The notes under the pieces are model-generated. The model was not told the DNA's origin and made no database searches. It saw only the letters and a list, made by a program, of their open reading frames with translations. A DNA stretch of 64,000 bases, taken from assembly GCA_026387915.1 (NCBI GenBank), contig JAPLKS010000018.1:186001-250000 (forward strand), in the 5' to 3' direction. Shown one piece after another: positions 17,587 through 26,733 of this stretch (within the stretch, counting starts at the first letter, position 1; each line of letters begins with the position of its first letter). Made by a program: the position numbers and the translations under genes. This stretch comes from Gemmatimonadota bacterium (GTDB lineage Bacteria > Gemmatimonadota > Gemmatimonadetes > Gemmatimonadales > Gemmatimonadaceae).

Positions 17587-18207
17587 CTAGCGCTTGGTCG
17601 TCAACCGCTGGTAGCTCTGTTCGATGGTCCGCACGTAGCCCAGCGTTTCACGGTAGCGCCAGCGTGGCACCGTGGGTGCTACTTGCTCAATGCTCGACCA
17701 GCGGGCGTGGTCGAGCGACGAATCTCGGGCGGTGCGCGTGGCGCGGGCAATCGTCCCCTCGCCGGCGTTGTAGCTCCCGAACATGAAAGCGGGGCGCTCC
17801 GCCTCCGCGACGTCCGCGGCCCAGAGCTTCCACAGGTAGCGATCGTGCAGAATCCCCGCCGCGATGTTCCACTCGGGGTCATCAATGGCGCCAAAGTCCG
17901 AGCGCTGCGACTGAATATCGTGAAAGGTGCTCGGCATGAGCTGCATGACCCCTTTGGCGCCCACGCGACTACGCGCCTCGGGGTCGAGCCCGCTCTCGGC
18001 GAGCCCCTGCGCCTTGAAGCGGCGCCAGTCGAAGCCAATGCCAAAGAATCGTTTGCTGTACTTCTTGAAGGTGCCGTCGTAGCGCGATTCGTCGCGCGTG
18101 GCACGTCGCGCCACCACGGCGCTTTGCGCGCCGAGCGGTAACCCCGCTGGGGCGGCGACGGTGAGCGCGATGACAGCGGCCAAAGCCGCCACGGCAAACG
18201 ACCGCAT
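17587..18207 (-). CDS. Lytic transglycosylase (SLT/MltF-like), exported
   Basis: A 206-residue protein with an N-terminal signal peptide (MRSFAVAALAAVIALTVAAP) and an SLT/goose-lysozyme-like domain. The catalytic Glu lies in LAESGLDPEA (E71), followed by the family motifs GAKGVMQLMPST (residues 83-94), NIAAG and FGSYNAGEG (143-151). These enzymes cleave the MurNAc-GlcNAc bond of peptidoglycan without water, leaving 1,6-anhydro ends. It follows the small DUF350 gene by four bases and is probably co-transcribed. The C-terminal ~40 residues (YRETLGYVRTIEQSYQRL) match the end of MltF/MltC-type domains. Confidence 0.92.
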   Translation of the reverse strand: MRSFAVAALAAVIALTVAAPAGLPLGAQSAVVARRATRDESRYDGTFKKYSKRFFGIGFDWRRFKAQGLAESGLDPEARSRVGAKGVMQLMPSTFHDIQSQRSDFGAIDDPEWNIAAGILHDRYLWKLWAADVAEAERPAFMFGSYNAGEGTIARATRTARDSSLDHARWSSIEQVAPTVPRWRYRETLGYVRTIEQSYQRLTTKR

Positions 18208-18211
18208 GGCG

Positions 18212-18415
18212 CTAGTTCAGGGCGTGGCCGATGATCATGGCAATGGCGATAAACAGCGCCGCAATGAAAATCGCGACCGCCACGTTGCCGCGCTTGAGCT
18301 CAGCCGGAAAATCCACTTCGGGGGTGAGCCGGTCGATGATGCGGTAGCTCGCATACATCAGGATCACGCCAAGTACGGCATATCCAAGGTTCAGGCCAAT
18401 GATTTTCAGGTCCAC
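18212..18415 (-). CDS. Small DUF350-family membrane protein
   Basis: A 67-residue protein with two predicted membrane helices (LNLGYAVLGVILMYASY and VAVAIFIAALFIAIAMIIGH) around a polar segment with TPEVDFPAELKRGN, the conserved core of DUF350 proteins. It corresponds to a single DUF350 repeat, whereas many family members have two. The GTG at 18415 is chosen because GGAGG lies eight bases upstream; an upstream frame to 18523 overlaps the argJ promoter region and is not supported. The function is unknown. It is the first gene of a two-gene unit with the lytic transglycosylase. Confidence 0.82.
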   Translation of the reverse strand: MDLKIIGLNLGYAVLGVILMYASYRIIDRLTPEVDFPAELKRGNVAVAIFIAALFIAIAMIIGHALN

Positions 18416-18528
18416 GCGAGCGCCTCCACGGTGCACTGGGTGAGGGAACGTTGGGTCAGTTAAAGGTACCCCATTCGCCCTCGGGCGGGGCGCCGCATAT
18501 CTTTCTCGTTCCGCTTCTCCCAACAGCC

Positions 18529-19695
18529 GTGTCCTACCACAACACTCCGATCTTTCCGCGCGGCTTCCGCTGCGCCAGCCGCAATGTCGGCCTCAAGCCG
18601 TCCGCCAAGGACCTCACGCTGTTTGCGAGCGAGGTGGACTGCGCCGCCGCGGCAATCTTCACGCGCAACCACTTTCCCGGCGCGCCGATCATCGTCGGCC
18701 GCGAAACAATCAAAGGCGGCATCCTCCGCGCGATTGTGGCGAACAGCAAGGTCAGTAATGTTGCCACCGGCGAGGCCGGCATCTCCAATGCGCGCCGCAT
18801 GGCCGCCGCCGCTGCCGCTGAGTTGGGGACAACACCGAACAAAGTCCTCGTCAGCTCCACCGGCGTGATTGGCGTTGCGCTCCCGATTGAGAAAATCGAA
18901 GTGGGGATCGTCGGTATGGCGGCCGATCTGCAGGAACAGCCGATTGTCGGTGCCGAAGGCATCATGACCACCGACACCTATGCCAAAGCCATCAGCGTGG
19001 CGGTGGGCAACGCGACCATCACTTGGGTGGCCAAGGGCTCGGGGATGATCGAGCCGAACATGGCCACGATGCTCGCCTACATTTTCACCGACGCAGCCTT
19101 CGACGCTCCGACGCTCGACCGCATGTTGCGCGCGGCGGCAGCAGTGAGCTTCAACATGCTGTCCGTGGATACCGACACGAGCACCAGCGATACCTGCGCG
19201 ATGCTCGCCAGCGGCCTCGCCGGCCCCGTGGACGAAACTGAATTCCAGCTGGCACTTAACGCCGGCTGCATTCGCATGACCGAAATGCTCGCCCGTGACG
19301 GCGAAGGCGCTGAGCATCTGCTCCGAACTTCTGTGCGCGGCGCGGCCACGCACGACGAAGCGCGGATCATTGCCAAGAGTCTCGTGAACTCGCCGCTCAT
19401 CAAGACAATGGTGCACGGCGCCGATCCCAACGTGGGACGCATTCTGATGGCCGTGGGCAAGTGCACGCCCTGCACGATCAACGCAGCGACTACCGACGCG
19501 TGGATCAACGGTTTTCAGGTAGTGCAGGGCGGACGTCGCCTGGAGTTTGACGACAACATCGTGCGCGAAGCACTCAAGCTCGATGTGGTAGAAATCGACG
19601 TCGCACTCGGCGTGGGTGACGGCGCCGCCACTGCGTACGGCTGCGATCTCACCAAGGGCTACATCGAAGAGAACGCGGCGTACTACTCGAGCTAA
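18529..19695 (+). CDS. argJ: Bifunctional glutamate N-acetyltransferase / ornithine acetyltransferase
   Basis: A 388-residue ArgJ, which transfers the acetyl group from N-acetylornithine to glutamate (and in bifunctional forms also uses acetyl-CoA) in arginine biosynthesis. The autocleavage and nucleophile motif is present as LVSSTGVIGVALP with Thr111; the usual Ala before the Thr is Ser here. N-terminal FRCASRNVGLKPSAKDLTL, VSNVATGEAG, KGSGMIEPNMATMLAY and the C-terminal DPNVGRILMAVGK match the family. I place the start at the GTG 18529 because the long frame begins in non-conserved sequence. The 3' end overlaps the convergent YdeI-like gene by four bases. No other arginine genes are nearby. 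Confidence 0.93.
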   Translation: MSYHNTPIFPRGFRCASRNVGLKPSAKDLTLFASEVDCAAAAIFTRNHFPGAPIIVGRETIKGGILRAIVANSKVSNVATGEAGISNARRMAAAAAAELGTTPNKVLVSSTGVIGVALPIEKIEVGIVGMAADLQEQPIVGAEGIMTTDTYAKAISVAVGNATITWVAKGSGMIEPNMATMLAYIFTDAAFDAPTLDRMLRAAAAVSFNMLSVDTDTSTSDTCAMLASGLAGPVDETEFQLALNAGCIRMTEMLARDGEGAEHLLRTSVRGAATHDEARIIAKSLVNSPLIKTMVHGADPNVGRILMAVGKCTPCTINAATTDAWINGFQVVQGGRRLEFDDNIVREALKLDVVEIDVALGVGDGAATAYGCDLTKGYIEENAAYYSS

Positions 19696-20348
19696 GGGAG
19701 CCGCGGCGGCTTCTTGCGCGCCGGTTTCCCGCGCGCCGGCTTTGCCGCCGCCTTCGTGTCGGCCGGTTGTGCGCTGAGCATCTGCGGAATCCACTCGCTC
19801 TTCGCGCAACTCGCGATGAGCGTCTCGAGCCGCCCCCTGCGCGTGGCGTCACGCGTCGCGCTTTTCACCCAATGCGCGGCCTTGCGCTGGTAGGACGGTT
19901 CCTGCGCTTCCCAGAACGCCCAGGCTCTGGACTGCCGCCGCATCGCGCGTTCGGTGGCGGCGTCGAGGCCGCTGCCGCGCTGGTCGTACGCCGTGCTCTC
20001 CGGCCGGTCCTCGTCGCGTCGCGCGAACGCGGCCTCGCCGGTCGGCATCATCAATCCGAGCCCCCGGAGCTCGCCCACGCGCCGGATGCTCTCGCTGCTC
20101 CACGTGCTCCTCGCCTGGCGCGGCGCGAAGCGGATGGTGTAGCTCCACGCGTCGTGCGAGCGTCGGACGCCGTCGAGCCAGCCGTAGCAGAGCGCCTGAT
20201 CCACCGATTCGGGCCACGTCATGCTCGTCTTCCCGCTCTCCGTCTTGTGGAGGCCGACGATGAGTTCCGTGGCGTGCGCGTGGTTCGCGTGTAGCCAGGC
20301 GCGGAAGGCGGCGGCGGTCGCGAAGAACGTCGGTTTCGCGGTGGTCAT
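19692..20348 (-). CDS. YdeI/OmdA-family (bacteriocin-protection-like) protein
   Basis: A 218-residue cytoplasmic protein. Family features are FRAWLHANHAHATELIVGLH near the N-terminus, the MTWPESVDQALCYGWLDGVR motif (residues ~44-63), YTIRFAPRQARSTWS and a C-terminal basic tail (KPARGKPARKKPPRLP). These match the YdeI/OmpD-associated family, whose biochemical role is unclear although some members are linked to polymyxin or bacteriocin protection. The Lys/Pro/Ala tail is likely disordered and may bind nucleic acid, which is speculative. It is convergent with argJ (stops overlap by four bases) and followed on the same strand by the PP2C gene's 3' side. Confidence 0.82.
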   Translation of the reverse strand: MTTAKPTFFATAAAFRAWLHANHAHATELIVGLHKTESGKTSMTWPESVDQALCYGWLDGVRRSHDAWSYTIRFAPRQARSTWSSESIRRVGELRGLGLMMPTGEAAFARRDEDRPESTAYDQRGSGLDAATERAMRRQSRAWAFWEAQEPSYQRKAAHWVKSATRDATRRGRLETLIASCAKSEWIPQMLSAQPADTKAAAKPARGKPARKKPPRLP

Positions 20349-20443
20349 ACTGAGTCTCGGTGGGTCACGTGGTGGGATGCTGCATGGACATCAAGGTTTC
20401 CATCACGCGCTCCGCGTCAGGACCGGGCATCACGCCCGAAGTC

Positions 20444-21325
20444 TCAGACGCCCCCCTTCATCGTCCGCGCGACGATCACCGTGACGTTATCGGTGCCGCC
20501 CCCGTCGAGCGCGTCCTGCAACAGCGCTTCGCACGCCTGCCGCGCCGACGTCATCGTGGCGAGTCGTTCTCGAATCCGCTCGTCGCTCACATGTTTGGTG
20601 AGTCCGTCGCTGCACAGCAAATGCACGACGCCCCACTCGTTGTCTAGCCCAGTGACCACCGGCACCGTATTCGGACCGCCGATGGCGCTCGACAATACAT
20701 TCGACCACCGCTGGTGCGCACGATCGTCGCGCTTGATCACGCCGGCCGCGAGCAGGTCCTCGGCCATCGTCTGGTCGCGAGAGAGTTGCTGCAACACGCC
20801 GTCGCGGAACTGATAGCAGCGGCTGTCGCCCACGTGCAGCAGATACGCCCGCGGCCACACGCCGAGGAAGAGCGTGAGGGTGGTGGCCATGCCAGCGAGC
20901 GCCGGCTCGGTGCTGGCGCGCTCAACCAGTTTGGTGTGTGCCCGCAGTGCGGCCGCCTGCAAGGCGATGGCAAAGGCTTCGTCGTCGGCCGGATCGGCGG
21001 TGTAGTAGGCGTGCATCCCGCGCGTGACGTACGCGGTGATGGCGTCGAGCGTAAAGCGACTGGCCTCCGCGCCACCTTGACCGCCGCCGACACCGTCAGC
21101 GACCATCATCAAGAAGGCCAACCGGTTCATGTCTGGCGTGCGCAGCGTGGGGTCGGGAATATTGCCCATGCGCATCGCGAGATGTTTCTCAAGCGATGCC
21201 ACCAGAAAATGATCCTGATTTTCCGTGCGGACGCGACCGACGTCCGACAGGCCGTAGACGTCGATCTCGGCGTCGGTCGGTTTGCGCGGAATACTGCCGG
21301 TCGGAGTTTCGTGAATAGGGAGCAT
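20444..21325 (-). CDS. PP2C-family serine/threonine protein phosphatase
   Basis: A 293-residue metal-dependent phosphatase. Motifs in order: GLSDVGRVRTENQDHF (motif 1), VADGVGGGQGGAEAS (metal-binding Asp and Gly), GMATTLTLFLG, LLHVGDSRCYQFRDG (metal Asp), LSRDQTMAEDLLAAG, HLLCSDGLTKHVSDE (metal Asp) and GGGTDNVTVIVAR (final metal Asp). All aspartates expected for the binuclear metal site are visible. The start at 21325 has GGAGG six bases upstream; the frame is open to 21445 but that part is not family-like. Without a partner kinase nearby its target is unknown. It lies 122 nt downstream of dnaE2. Confidence 0.93.
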   Translation of the reverse strand: MLPIHETPTGSIPRKPTDAEIDVYGLSDVGRVRTENQDHFLVASLEKHLAMRMGNIPDPTLRTPDMNRLAFLMMVADGVGGGQGGAEASRFTLDAITAYVTRGMHAYYTADPADDEAFAIALQAAALRAHTKLVERASTEPALAGMATTLTLFLGVWPRAYLLHVGDSRCYQFRDGVLQQLSRDQTMAEDLLAAGVIKRDDRAHQRWSNVLSSAIGGPNTVPVVTGLDNEWGVVHLLCSDGLTKHVSDERIRERLATMTSARQACEALLQDALDGGGTDNVTVIVARTMKGGV

Positions 21326-21447
21326 CGGCCCTCCAGGGCCGGTGGCGTGATGGCGCACGGTGCACAGCCGCGTTCGCGTGCTACCGTGAGTATCGCCGGT
21401 GGGAGGCCGCTCCCGCAACCGATCGTGCCCATTCTCGGCCAGCACGC

Positions 21448-24400
21448 CTAATGAAAGTCGTGGCTCCGCGCATGCGCGGCACCCGCTCCCGCGCCGAGGG
21501 CAATGAATTCCTCGCCGCGCAGATTCACCACATTTTGCTCAATCTGCAACGTGCCGCGCACGAGGAGCAGCGGCGATCGCGTGATCAGTAGGGCCTGCCG
21601 CTCGAACCGTTGCGGTGTGACAACCACATTCAGCATCCCGGTTTCGTCCTCGAGCGTGAGAAACATAAATCCCTTGGCCGTGCCTGGGCGTTGACGGCAA
21701 ATGACGAGCCCCGCCACTCCCGCCTTGGCGCCGTCGCGCTGTCGCGTTGCGTCGCGCACGGTCAGCACGCCATTTGGCACAAGCAGCGGCCGAAGATGCC
21801 GCATCGGGTGCCCATTCAATGACAGGCCGGTGAGCCGGTAGTCGCCCTCGGTGAGTTCCGGTGGCGAAAGGGGCGGCAGTCCAGCGGGCACCGGCGCCTC
21901 GGGAAAAAGCGCGAGCGGACCACCGGTGCCGCGCACCGCCTCGAGCACACGCCAGAGCGCAATGCGTCGTCGCCGCTCGTACGGCTCGTTCTGCACAAAC
22001 GCATCGAGCGCGCCGCTTTCGGCAATAAACCGCAGTGCGCGTTGATCGAGTTGCGTGCGCTCCACAAAATCGTGAACCCCCGTAAACGCGCCGCCCGCAA
22101 GCGCACGCTCGAGTTTGCCTCGCGCCTGCGATCCGAGTCCGCGAATACTGCGAAAGCCGAGTCGCACGGCGGGGGCTTTCCGTTTGTTCGGACTCTTGGG
22201 CGGCGCTCCAATCCTGTCTGTTCTGGGCGACGGCTCGCGCTCCGCGCCGTGCTCCGCGCCGTGCACCGCAATCACCCCATCGTGCGGCACCACCACTGTG
22301 CCGTCTGCACACTCCAGTGTGTGGTCCCACGCCGATCGTGTGGCGTCCACGCCGAGCACGCGCACGCCGTGCCGCTTGGCATCTTCCACGAGCGTTCCCG
22401 CTGAATAGAAGCCCATCGGCTGCGCATTGAGCATCGCGCAGAGATACTCCGCCGCGTAATAGTGCCGCAGATACGCACTGCCGTACACGATCAACGCAAA
22501 ACTCGCCGCGTGACTCTCCGGAAACCCGTAATCGGCAAAAGCATTGATCTGGTGGTAAATGCGCAGCGCTACATCCTCGGCGATGCCATTCGCGCGCATG
22601 CCGACAATCATCTTCTGGCAAATGTCCGCCATCCGCTCGCGGCTTCGCTTGTGCCCCATCGCCTTGCGCAGCAGATCGGCCTCGCCCGGTGTGAATCCCG
22701 CGGCCGCAATCGCCACCTGCATCCCTTGCTCCTGAAAGAGCGGCACGCCCATCGTCCGCTTGAGAATGGGTTCGAGTGACGGGTGGGGGTACGTAACCTC
22801 CTCTTCGCCCGCGCGCCGCCGCAAATACGGATGCACCATGTCGCCCTGAATGGGGCCGGGCCGTATCAATGCCACCTCCACCACGAGATCGTAAAAGCAG
22901 CGCGGCTTGAGCCGCGGCAACGTGTTCATCTGCGCGCGGCTCTCCACCTGAAACACTCCCACGGTGTCGGCGCGGCAGAGGTCGTCATACACCGCTTGAT
23001 CGCGATGATCGAGTTGTCCGAGGTCGAGCGTCACGCCGCGGGTGGCGCGAATGTATTTGAGGCAGTCCTGCAGCACGGTCAATATGCCGAGTCCGAGCAG
23101 ATCGATCTTGATGAGCCCCACAGGGTCGAGGTCATCCTTCTCCCACTGAATGACGGTTCGCTCATCCATCGACGCGGGCTCAATGGGCACCACCGTGTGC
23201 AGCGGTTCGTGCGTGAGCACAAAGCCGCCCACGTGAATCCCGCGATGCCGCGGCGCTTGATGCAACCCGGCCACAATGTCGGCGAGCGTTCGCACGCGCA
23301 GGTCGTGCGGGTCGAGACCGGCGCGGTGGAGCAAGGCGCGCGCCTCACCGCTGGTATCGGTTGTGCTCCCCACGCGGAGCGCTGCCGCGGTGCTCTGTGC
23401 CGAGTGCCGATCACTGCACGTGGCCAGCGCCTCCGCCTGCTGCACCGAAAACCCAAGCACCCGCGCGGCGTCGCGCACTGCGCTGCGCCCGCGCCAGGTG
23501 ATGTGCTCGCACACCATCGCCGCGTGCTCGCGGCCATAGCGATCGTACACGTACTGCAACACGCGCTCGCGGTCACGATGCGCAAAATCAATGTCAATGT
23601 CCGGCGCTTCCTTGCGCTCTTCACTCAAAAACCGCTCAAAGAGCAACTCAAGCTTGATCGGATCCACTGCCGTGATGCCGAGCGCGTAGCACACCGCGCT
23701 ATTGGCTGCCGAGCCGCGCCCCTGACAGAGAATTCCCTCGCGGCGCGCAAAGCGCACAATGTCCCACACAATCAAGAAATAGCCGGCGAGCCCCAGCTTG
23801 CTGATAAGGGTGAGCTCGTGCTCAATCTGCCGGTCGTGTCGCGCGGTGCGGCGCCACTCCCACCGCTCGACGGCACCTTGTTGCACGAGCTGTGCGAGAT
23901 ACGCGTCTTCGCTCACGCCGGGCGGGAGCGGAAAGGACGGCAGTGTTGGTTTGAGGTCAGCTAAGCGAAACGCGCACCGCTCGGCAATCGTGAGCGTGGC
24001 GGCGAGTCCCGTCTCGTAGCCCTGCCAACGGCGCGCCATCTGCGCAGCCCCTTTGAGATACCACTCGCCGTTGGGGCGCAGCCGCGCGCCCATGTCGTCG
24101 AGCGTTGCGCCATGCCGCAGCGCCACCAGCACGTCGTGCGCGAGCCGCCCTGTGGGCTCGGCGTAGTGCACATCATTGGTGACCACCCACGGCACATCCA
24201 GCGCGCGCGCGAGCGCTATGAGGTCGCGCGTGACGGCGCGCTCCTCGGGCAACGCGTGGTCCCAGCACTCAATGGCCACGCGGCCTTCGAACATGTCGAC
24301 GAGTGTGGCCGCCGCGGCGCAGGCGTCGTCGTGCGCACCGCGGGCCACGAGTCGCGGCACCCAGCCACGCGGGCAGCCGGTGAGCGCAAACAATCCGCCG

Positions 24401-24780
24401 GCGTGGCGCGCGAGCGTGTCGAGATTCACGCGCGGCCGGCCGCGCGGATGATCGAGCCGCGCCCGCGTGATGAGCGTGCACAAGTTGCCGTACCCCACGC
24501 GGTCCTCGGCGAGCAGCACGAGATGCGTTAGCAGCGGCTTAGGCTCGGCGGTGCCGAGGCGGTCCATCACCTCTACACTCAGCTCCACGCCGATCAGCCC
24601 CGCAAACTCCGCTTGCCGCGCCGCCGTGGCGAACCGCACCACGCCGCCGACGTCGTCGTGATCGGTGAGCGCGAGCGCGCCAAGCCCAAGCGCCACCGCG
24701 CGCGCCACGAGCTGCTCCGGGTGCGCGGCCCCGTCGAGCATCGAAAACGTGGAATGACAGTGCAGTTCGGCGTACGACAT
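21448..24780 (-). CDS. dnaE2: Error-prone DNA polymerase III alpha subunit DnaE2
   Basis: A 1110-residue C-family polymerase used in translesion synthesis with ImuA and ImuB. The N-terminal PHP domain starts MSYAELHCHSTFSMLDGAAH and has LALTDHDDVGG and VTNDVHYAEP. The polymerase core shows GRGSAANSAVCYALGIT and the catalytic aspartates in APDIDIDFAHRDRE, followed by EHITWRGRSAVRDAARVLG, and later FPESHAASFALIVY and FQEQGMQVAIAAAGFTPGEA. The C-terminus ends with an OB-fold segment (RGTLQIEQNVVNLRGEEF) typical of the DnaE2 rather than DnaE1 branch. Length fits DnaE2. It is separated from imuA-imuB by four unrelated plus-strand genes but shares their promoter/operator element. Confidence 0.95.
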   Translation of the reverse strand: MSYAELHCHSTFSMLDGAAHPEQLVARAVALGLGALALTDHDDVGGVVRFATAARQAEFAGLIGVELSVEVMDRLGTAEPKPLLTHLVLLAEDRVGYGNLCTLITRARLDHPRGRPRVNLDTLARHAGGLFALTGCPRGWVPRLVARGAHDDACAAAATLVDMFEGRVAIECWDHALPEERAVTRDLIALARALDVPWVVTNDVHYAEPTGRLAHDVLVALRHGATLDDMGARLRPNGEWYLKGAAQMARRWQGYETGLAATLTIAERCAFRLADLKPTLPSFPLPPGVSEDAYLAQLVQQGAVERWEWRRTARHDRQIEHELTLISKLGLAGYFLIVWDIVRFARREGILCQGRGSAANSAVCYALGITAVDPIKLELLFERFLSEERKEAPDIDIDFAHRDRERVLQYVYDRYGREHAAMVCEHITWRGRSAVRDAARVLGFSVQQAEALATCSDRHSAQSTAAALRVGSTTDTSGEARALLHRAGLDPHDLRVRTLADIVAGLHQAPRHRGIHVGGFVLTHEPLHTVVPIEPASMDERTVIQWEKDDLDPVGLIKIDLLGLGILTVLQDCLKYIRATRGVTLDLGQLDHRDQAVYDDLCRADTVGVFQVESRAQMNTLPRLKPRCFYDLVVEVALIRPGPIQGDMVHPYLRRRAGEEEVTYPHPSLEPILKRTMGVPLFQEQGMQVAIAAAGFTPGEADLLRKAMGHKRSRERMADICQKMIVGMRANGIAEDVALRIYHQINAFADYGFPESHAASFALIVYGSAYLRHYYAAEYLCAMLNAQPMGFYSAGTLVEDAKRHGVRVLGVDATRSAWDHTLECADGTVVVPHDGVIAVHGAEHGAEREPSPRTDRIGAPPKSPNKRKAPAVRLGFRSIRGLGSQARGKLERALAGGAFTGVHDFVERTQLDQRALRFIAESGALDAFVQNEPYERRRRIALWRVLEAVRGTGGPLALFPEAPVPAGLPPLSPPELTEGDYRLTGLSLNGHPMRHLRPLLVPNGVLTVRDATRQRDGAKAGVAGLVICRQRPGTAKGFMFLTLEDETGMLNVVVTPQRFERQALLITRSPLLLVRGTLQIEQNVVNLRGEEFIALGAGAGAAHARSHDFH

Positions 24781-24859
24781 TCAGAGTGACTCGCAGGCGT
24801 GATCGCGCAGCCCCCGCGAGGGCGGCGTGTGTGAATTCGGGCGCCCGGACACCCCTTAT

Positions 24860-24890
24860 GAGATACCGAATAAACACCGAAAGTACAAGG
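24860..24890 (-). promoter_or_regulatory. dnaE2 promoter with TTCGG direct-repeat operator (candidate SOS box)
   Basis: On the minus strand a TTGTAC -35 (24888-24883) and TATCTC -10 (24865-24860) are 17 nt apart, and the spacer holds two TTCGG copies (24881-24877 and 24870-24866) separated by six bases, an 11-bp period. The same element, 22 of 28 bases identical, precedes imuA. TTC cores at 11-bp spacing resemble the alphaproteobacterial LexA box GTTC-N7-GTTC. The start codon is 79 nt downstream. Promoter hexamers are only moderate matches to consensus. Confidence 0.6.
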
Positions 24891-25033
24891 TGCGGCGGGC
24901 AGCTTTTTGTACGAAATTCGGGTCGTTTTCCCCGCATAAACCCGTACACAGCGGCTGGTCACCGGCCGATACTCTCAGAGGACAAGCCGCACGAGCGGTC
25001 CGCTCCCTAACCGCGCTTCGCACCCCCTGTTTC

Positions 25034-25396
25034 ATGCCTGGAAAACTCGATCCCACGCTGTTCCCGTTGCGCGAGGGCACCACGGTGCCACGCGACTTGG
25101 TGGTGCCGCATACGGCCACGCTCTGGCGTCGGTACGGTGTCACCCTCGACACGTTGGTGATTCGTGGCGGCATCTCGGTCTATGAACTGCTGATGCTCCA
25201 ACCCGCGCCGGAGGGCACCGACGCGGCGACGCACGTGCGCAACATCTGCGAGTGCACGGTGCGGCAGGCAATGAGCGTGCTCTCACCGATCGTCACCGAG
25301 TGGCAGGCCAAGCGCGACGCCGATGCCGAAGCCGCGATGCTCGCCATGATGGAAGAAGGCGTCACCGAAGAGAACGCCGAGCAACCGACCGTCTGA
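25034..25396 (+). CDS. Hypothetical protein, 120 residues
   Basis: I do not recognise a family. The protein is soluble, with no signal peptide or membrane segment. It begins MPGKLDPTLFPLREGTTVPR, has a mixed alpha/beta centre (VTLDTLVIRGGISVYELLML) with a possible Cys pair in ICECTVRQA, and ends in a strongly acidic Glu/Ala/Met-rich helix (DADAEAAMLAMMEEGVTEEN). The ATG at 25034 is chosen although the frame is open to 24827, because upstream translation crosses the dnaE2 promoter region. It is divergent from dnaE2 over 253 nt, so the shared regulatory region may influence it as well; that is inference. Confidence 0.6.
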   Translation: MPGKLDPTLFPLREGTTVPRDLVVPHTATLWRRYGVTLDTLVIRGGISVYELLMLQPAPEGTDAATHVRNICECTVRQAMSVLSPIVTEWQAKRDADAEAAMLAMMEEGVTEENAEQPTV

Positions 25397-25466
25397 CCCT
25401 CGCGGCAGTGCCACGGGTCCCGTCTTTCGTTCGTGAGAATGGCGGTGCGGCGCTACCTTTTCCCGT

Positions 25467-26633
25467 ATGACATCCTACCGGAAACTCTCGCGCGCACGGT
25501 ACGCCCCGTTGCTCGGCCTGTTCCTGTTCCCCGTGTCGTTGGCGCCGCGAGCTGAACTGCGCACCTTCGACCGCGTGCAACTGCTCGAGACCACCAGCGA
25601 AACCTCCGCCAGCGTCAGCCTCGGCGATCTCGACGGTAATGGCACGCTCGACATCGTCCTCGCCAAAGGACGGCACTGGCCGCTGCACAATCTCCTCCTG
25701 CGCAACGACGGCAAGGGGCACTTCACCACCGAAAACCTCGGCGATACTCCCGACCGCACCTACACCGCAGCACTCGCCGATCTCGATGGCAACGGCACGC
25801 TCGACCTTGTGGTGAGCAACGACCGCCCAGACCGAAAGTTGGTGTATCTCAATGACGGCAAGGGACACTTCCGCGTCTCGAGTACCTTCGGCGAGCCTGA
25901 CTGGTCCACGCGCTACGTCACCGTCGCAGATCTCAACGGCGACGGCCGCCCCGACATCATCGTCGCTAATCGCAGTTCAAACCCCGCCAATCCGCGTCCG
26001 AGTTTTGTGTGCCTCAACGATGGCAAGGGCGCGTTTCCGGTGTGCAAACCGCTCCCCACGCAATCGGCCACCATCATCATTGCGGCGGATCTCGATGGTG
26101 ACGGCCGCATCGATTTGTTTGTGCCGCATCGCGATGGTGGGCAGAGTCTGATTTTTTGGAATGATGGCACGGGCACCTTTGCCGCCGCACCGGTGCCTGT
26201 TGGCCCCGCGCACAGTTCGATTCGCGCCGCCGCCGCCGCCGACATCAATCACGACGGCACGATTGACCTTGTGGTTGGCGACGAAAAAACCGGGATGTTC
26301 ATTTACACCAACGCGGGGAAGCGCACCTTTTCCGAGCCGGTGCAACTCGGCACGCCAGGGAACGCGCCCTACTCGATTGGCATTGCCGACATGAATCGCG
26401 ACGGCACGCTCGATATTGTCGTCGGCAATTTTGAAGCGCGCGGTTCCGTGTTCTTCAACATGGGCGGCGGCAAACTGCCCCGGTTCGAAGAAGTCGCGTG
26501 GAACGACGGCAAGGGCGCTGTCTACGGCCTCGCCATCGGCGATCTCGACGGCGACGGGTGGCCGGATATCGTGGCCGCGCGCTCCGACGCACCCAACGCC
26601 ATCTGGTTCAACGGGCCGGTGCTTCGGAAGTAG
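25467..26633 (+). CDS. Exported VCBS/FG-GAP repeat beta-propeller protein
   Basis: A 388-residue protein with a basic N-region and hydrophobic signal (YAPLLGLFLFPVSLAPRA). The rest is made of repeats of the form GDLDGNGTLDIVLA, ADLDGNGTLDLVVS, ADLNGDGRPDIIVA, ADLDGDGRIDLFVP, ADINHDGTIDLVVG, ADMNRDGTLDIVVG and GDLDGDGWPDIVAA. These are seven calcium-binding D-x-D-G-D/N-G-x-x-D loops of VCBS/FG-GAP (integrin-alpha-like) blades, each followed by a second half such as LLLRNDGKGHFT. That number fits a complete seven-bladed propeller. The protein is probably secreted or cell-surface and calcium-stabilised; the ligand is unknown. The next gene follows after ~100 nt. Confidence 0.9.
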   Translation: MTSYRKLSRARYAPLLGLFLFPVSLAPRAELRTFDRVQLLETTSETSASVSLGDLDGNGTLDIVLAKGRHWPLHNLLLRNDGKGHFTTENLGDTPDRTYTAALADLDGNGTLDLVVSNDRPDRKLVYLNDGKGHFRVSSTFGEPDWSTRYVTVADLNGDGRPDIIVANRSSNPANPRPSFVCLNDGKGAFPVCKPLPTQSATIIIAADLDGDGRIDLFVPHRDGGQSLIFWNDGTGTFAAAPVPVGPAHSSIRAAAAADINHDGTIDLVVGDEKTGMFIYTNAGKRTFSEPVQLGTPGNAPYSIGIADMNRDGTLDIVVGNFEARGSVFFNMGGGKLPRFEEVAWNDGKGAVYGLAIGDLDGDGWPDIVAARSDAPNAIWFNGPVLRK

Positions 26634-26733
26634 CCGCCGCACGCTCGACTGTCATCATTCCGACAGGAAGCTGGATGTAGTGTTCAGACTGCCGCATTCC
26701 GCTTGGATCAACGCCTTTTCCGCCGAGGACTGC

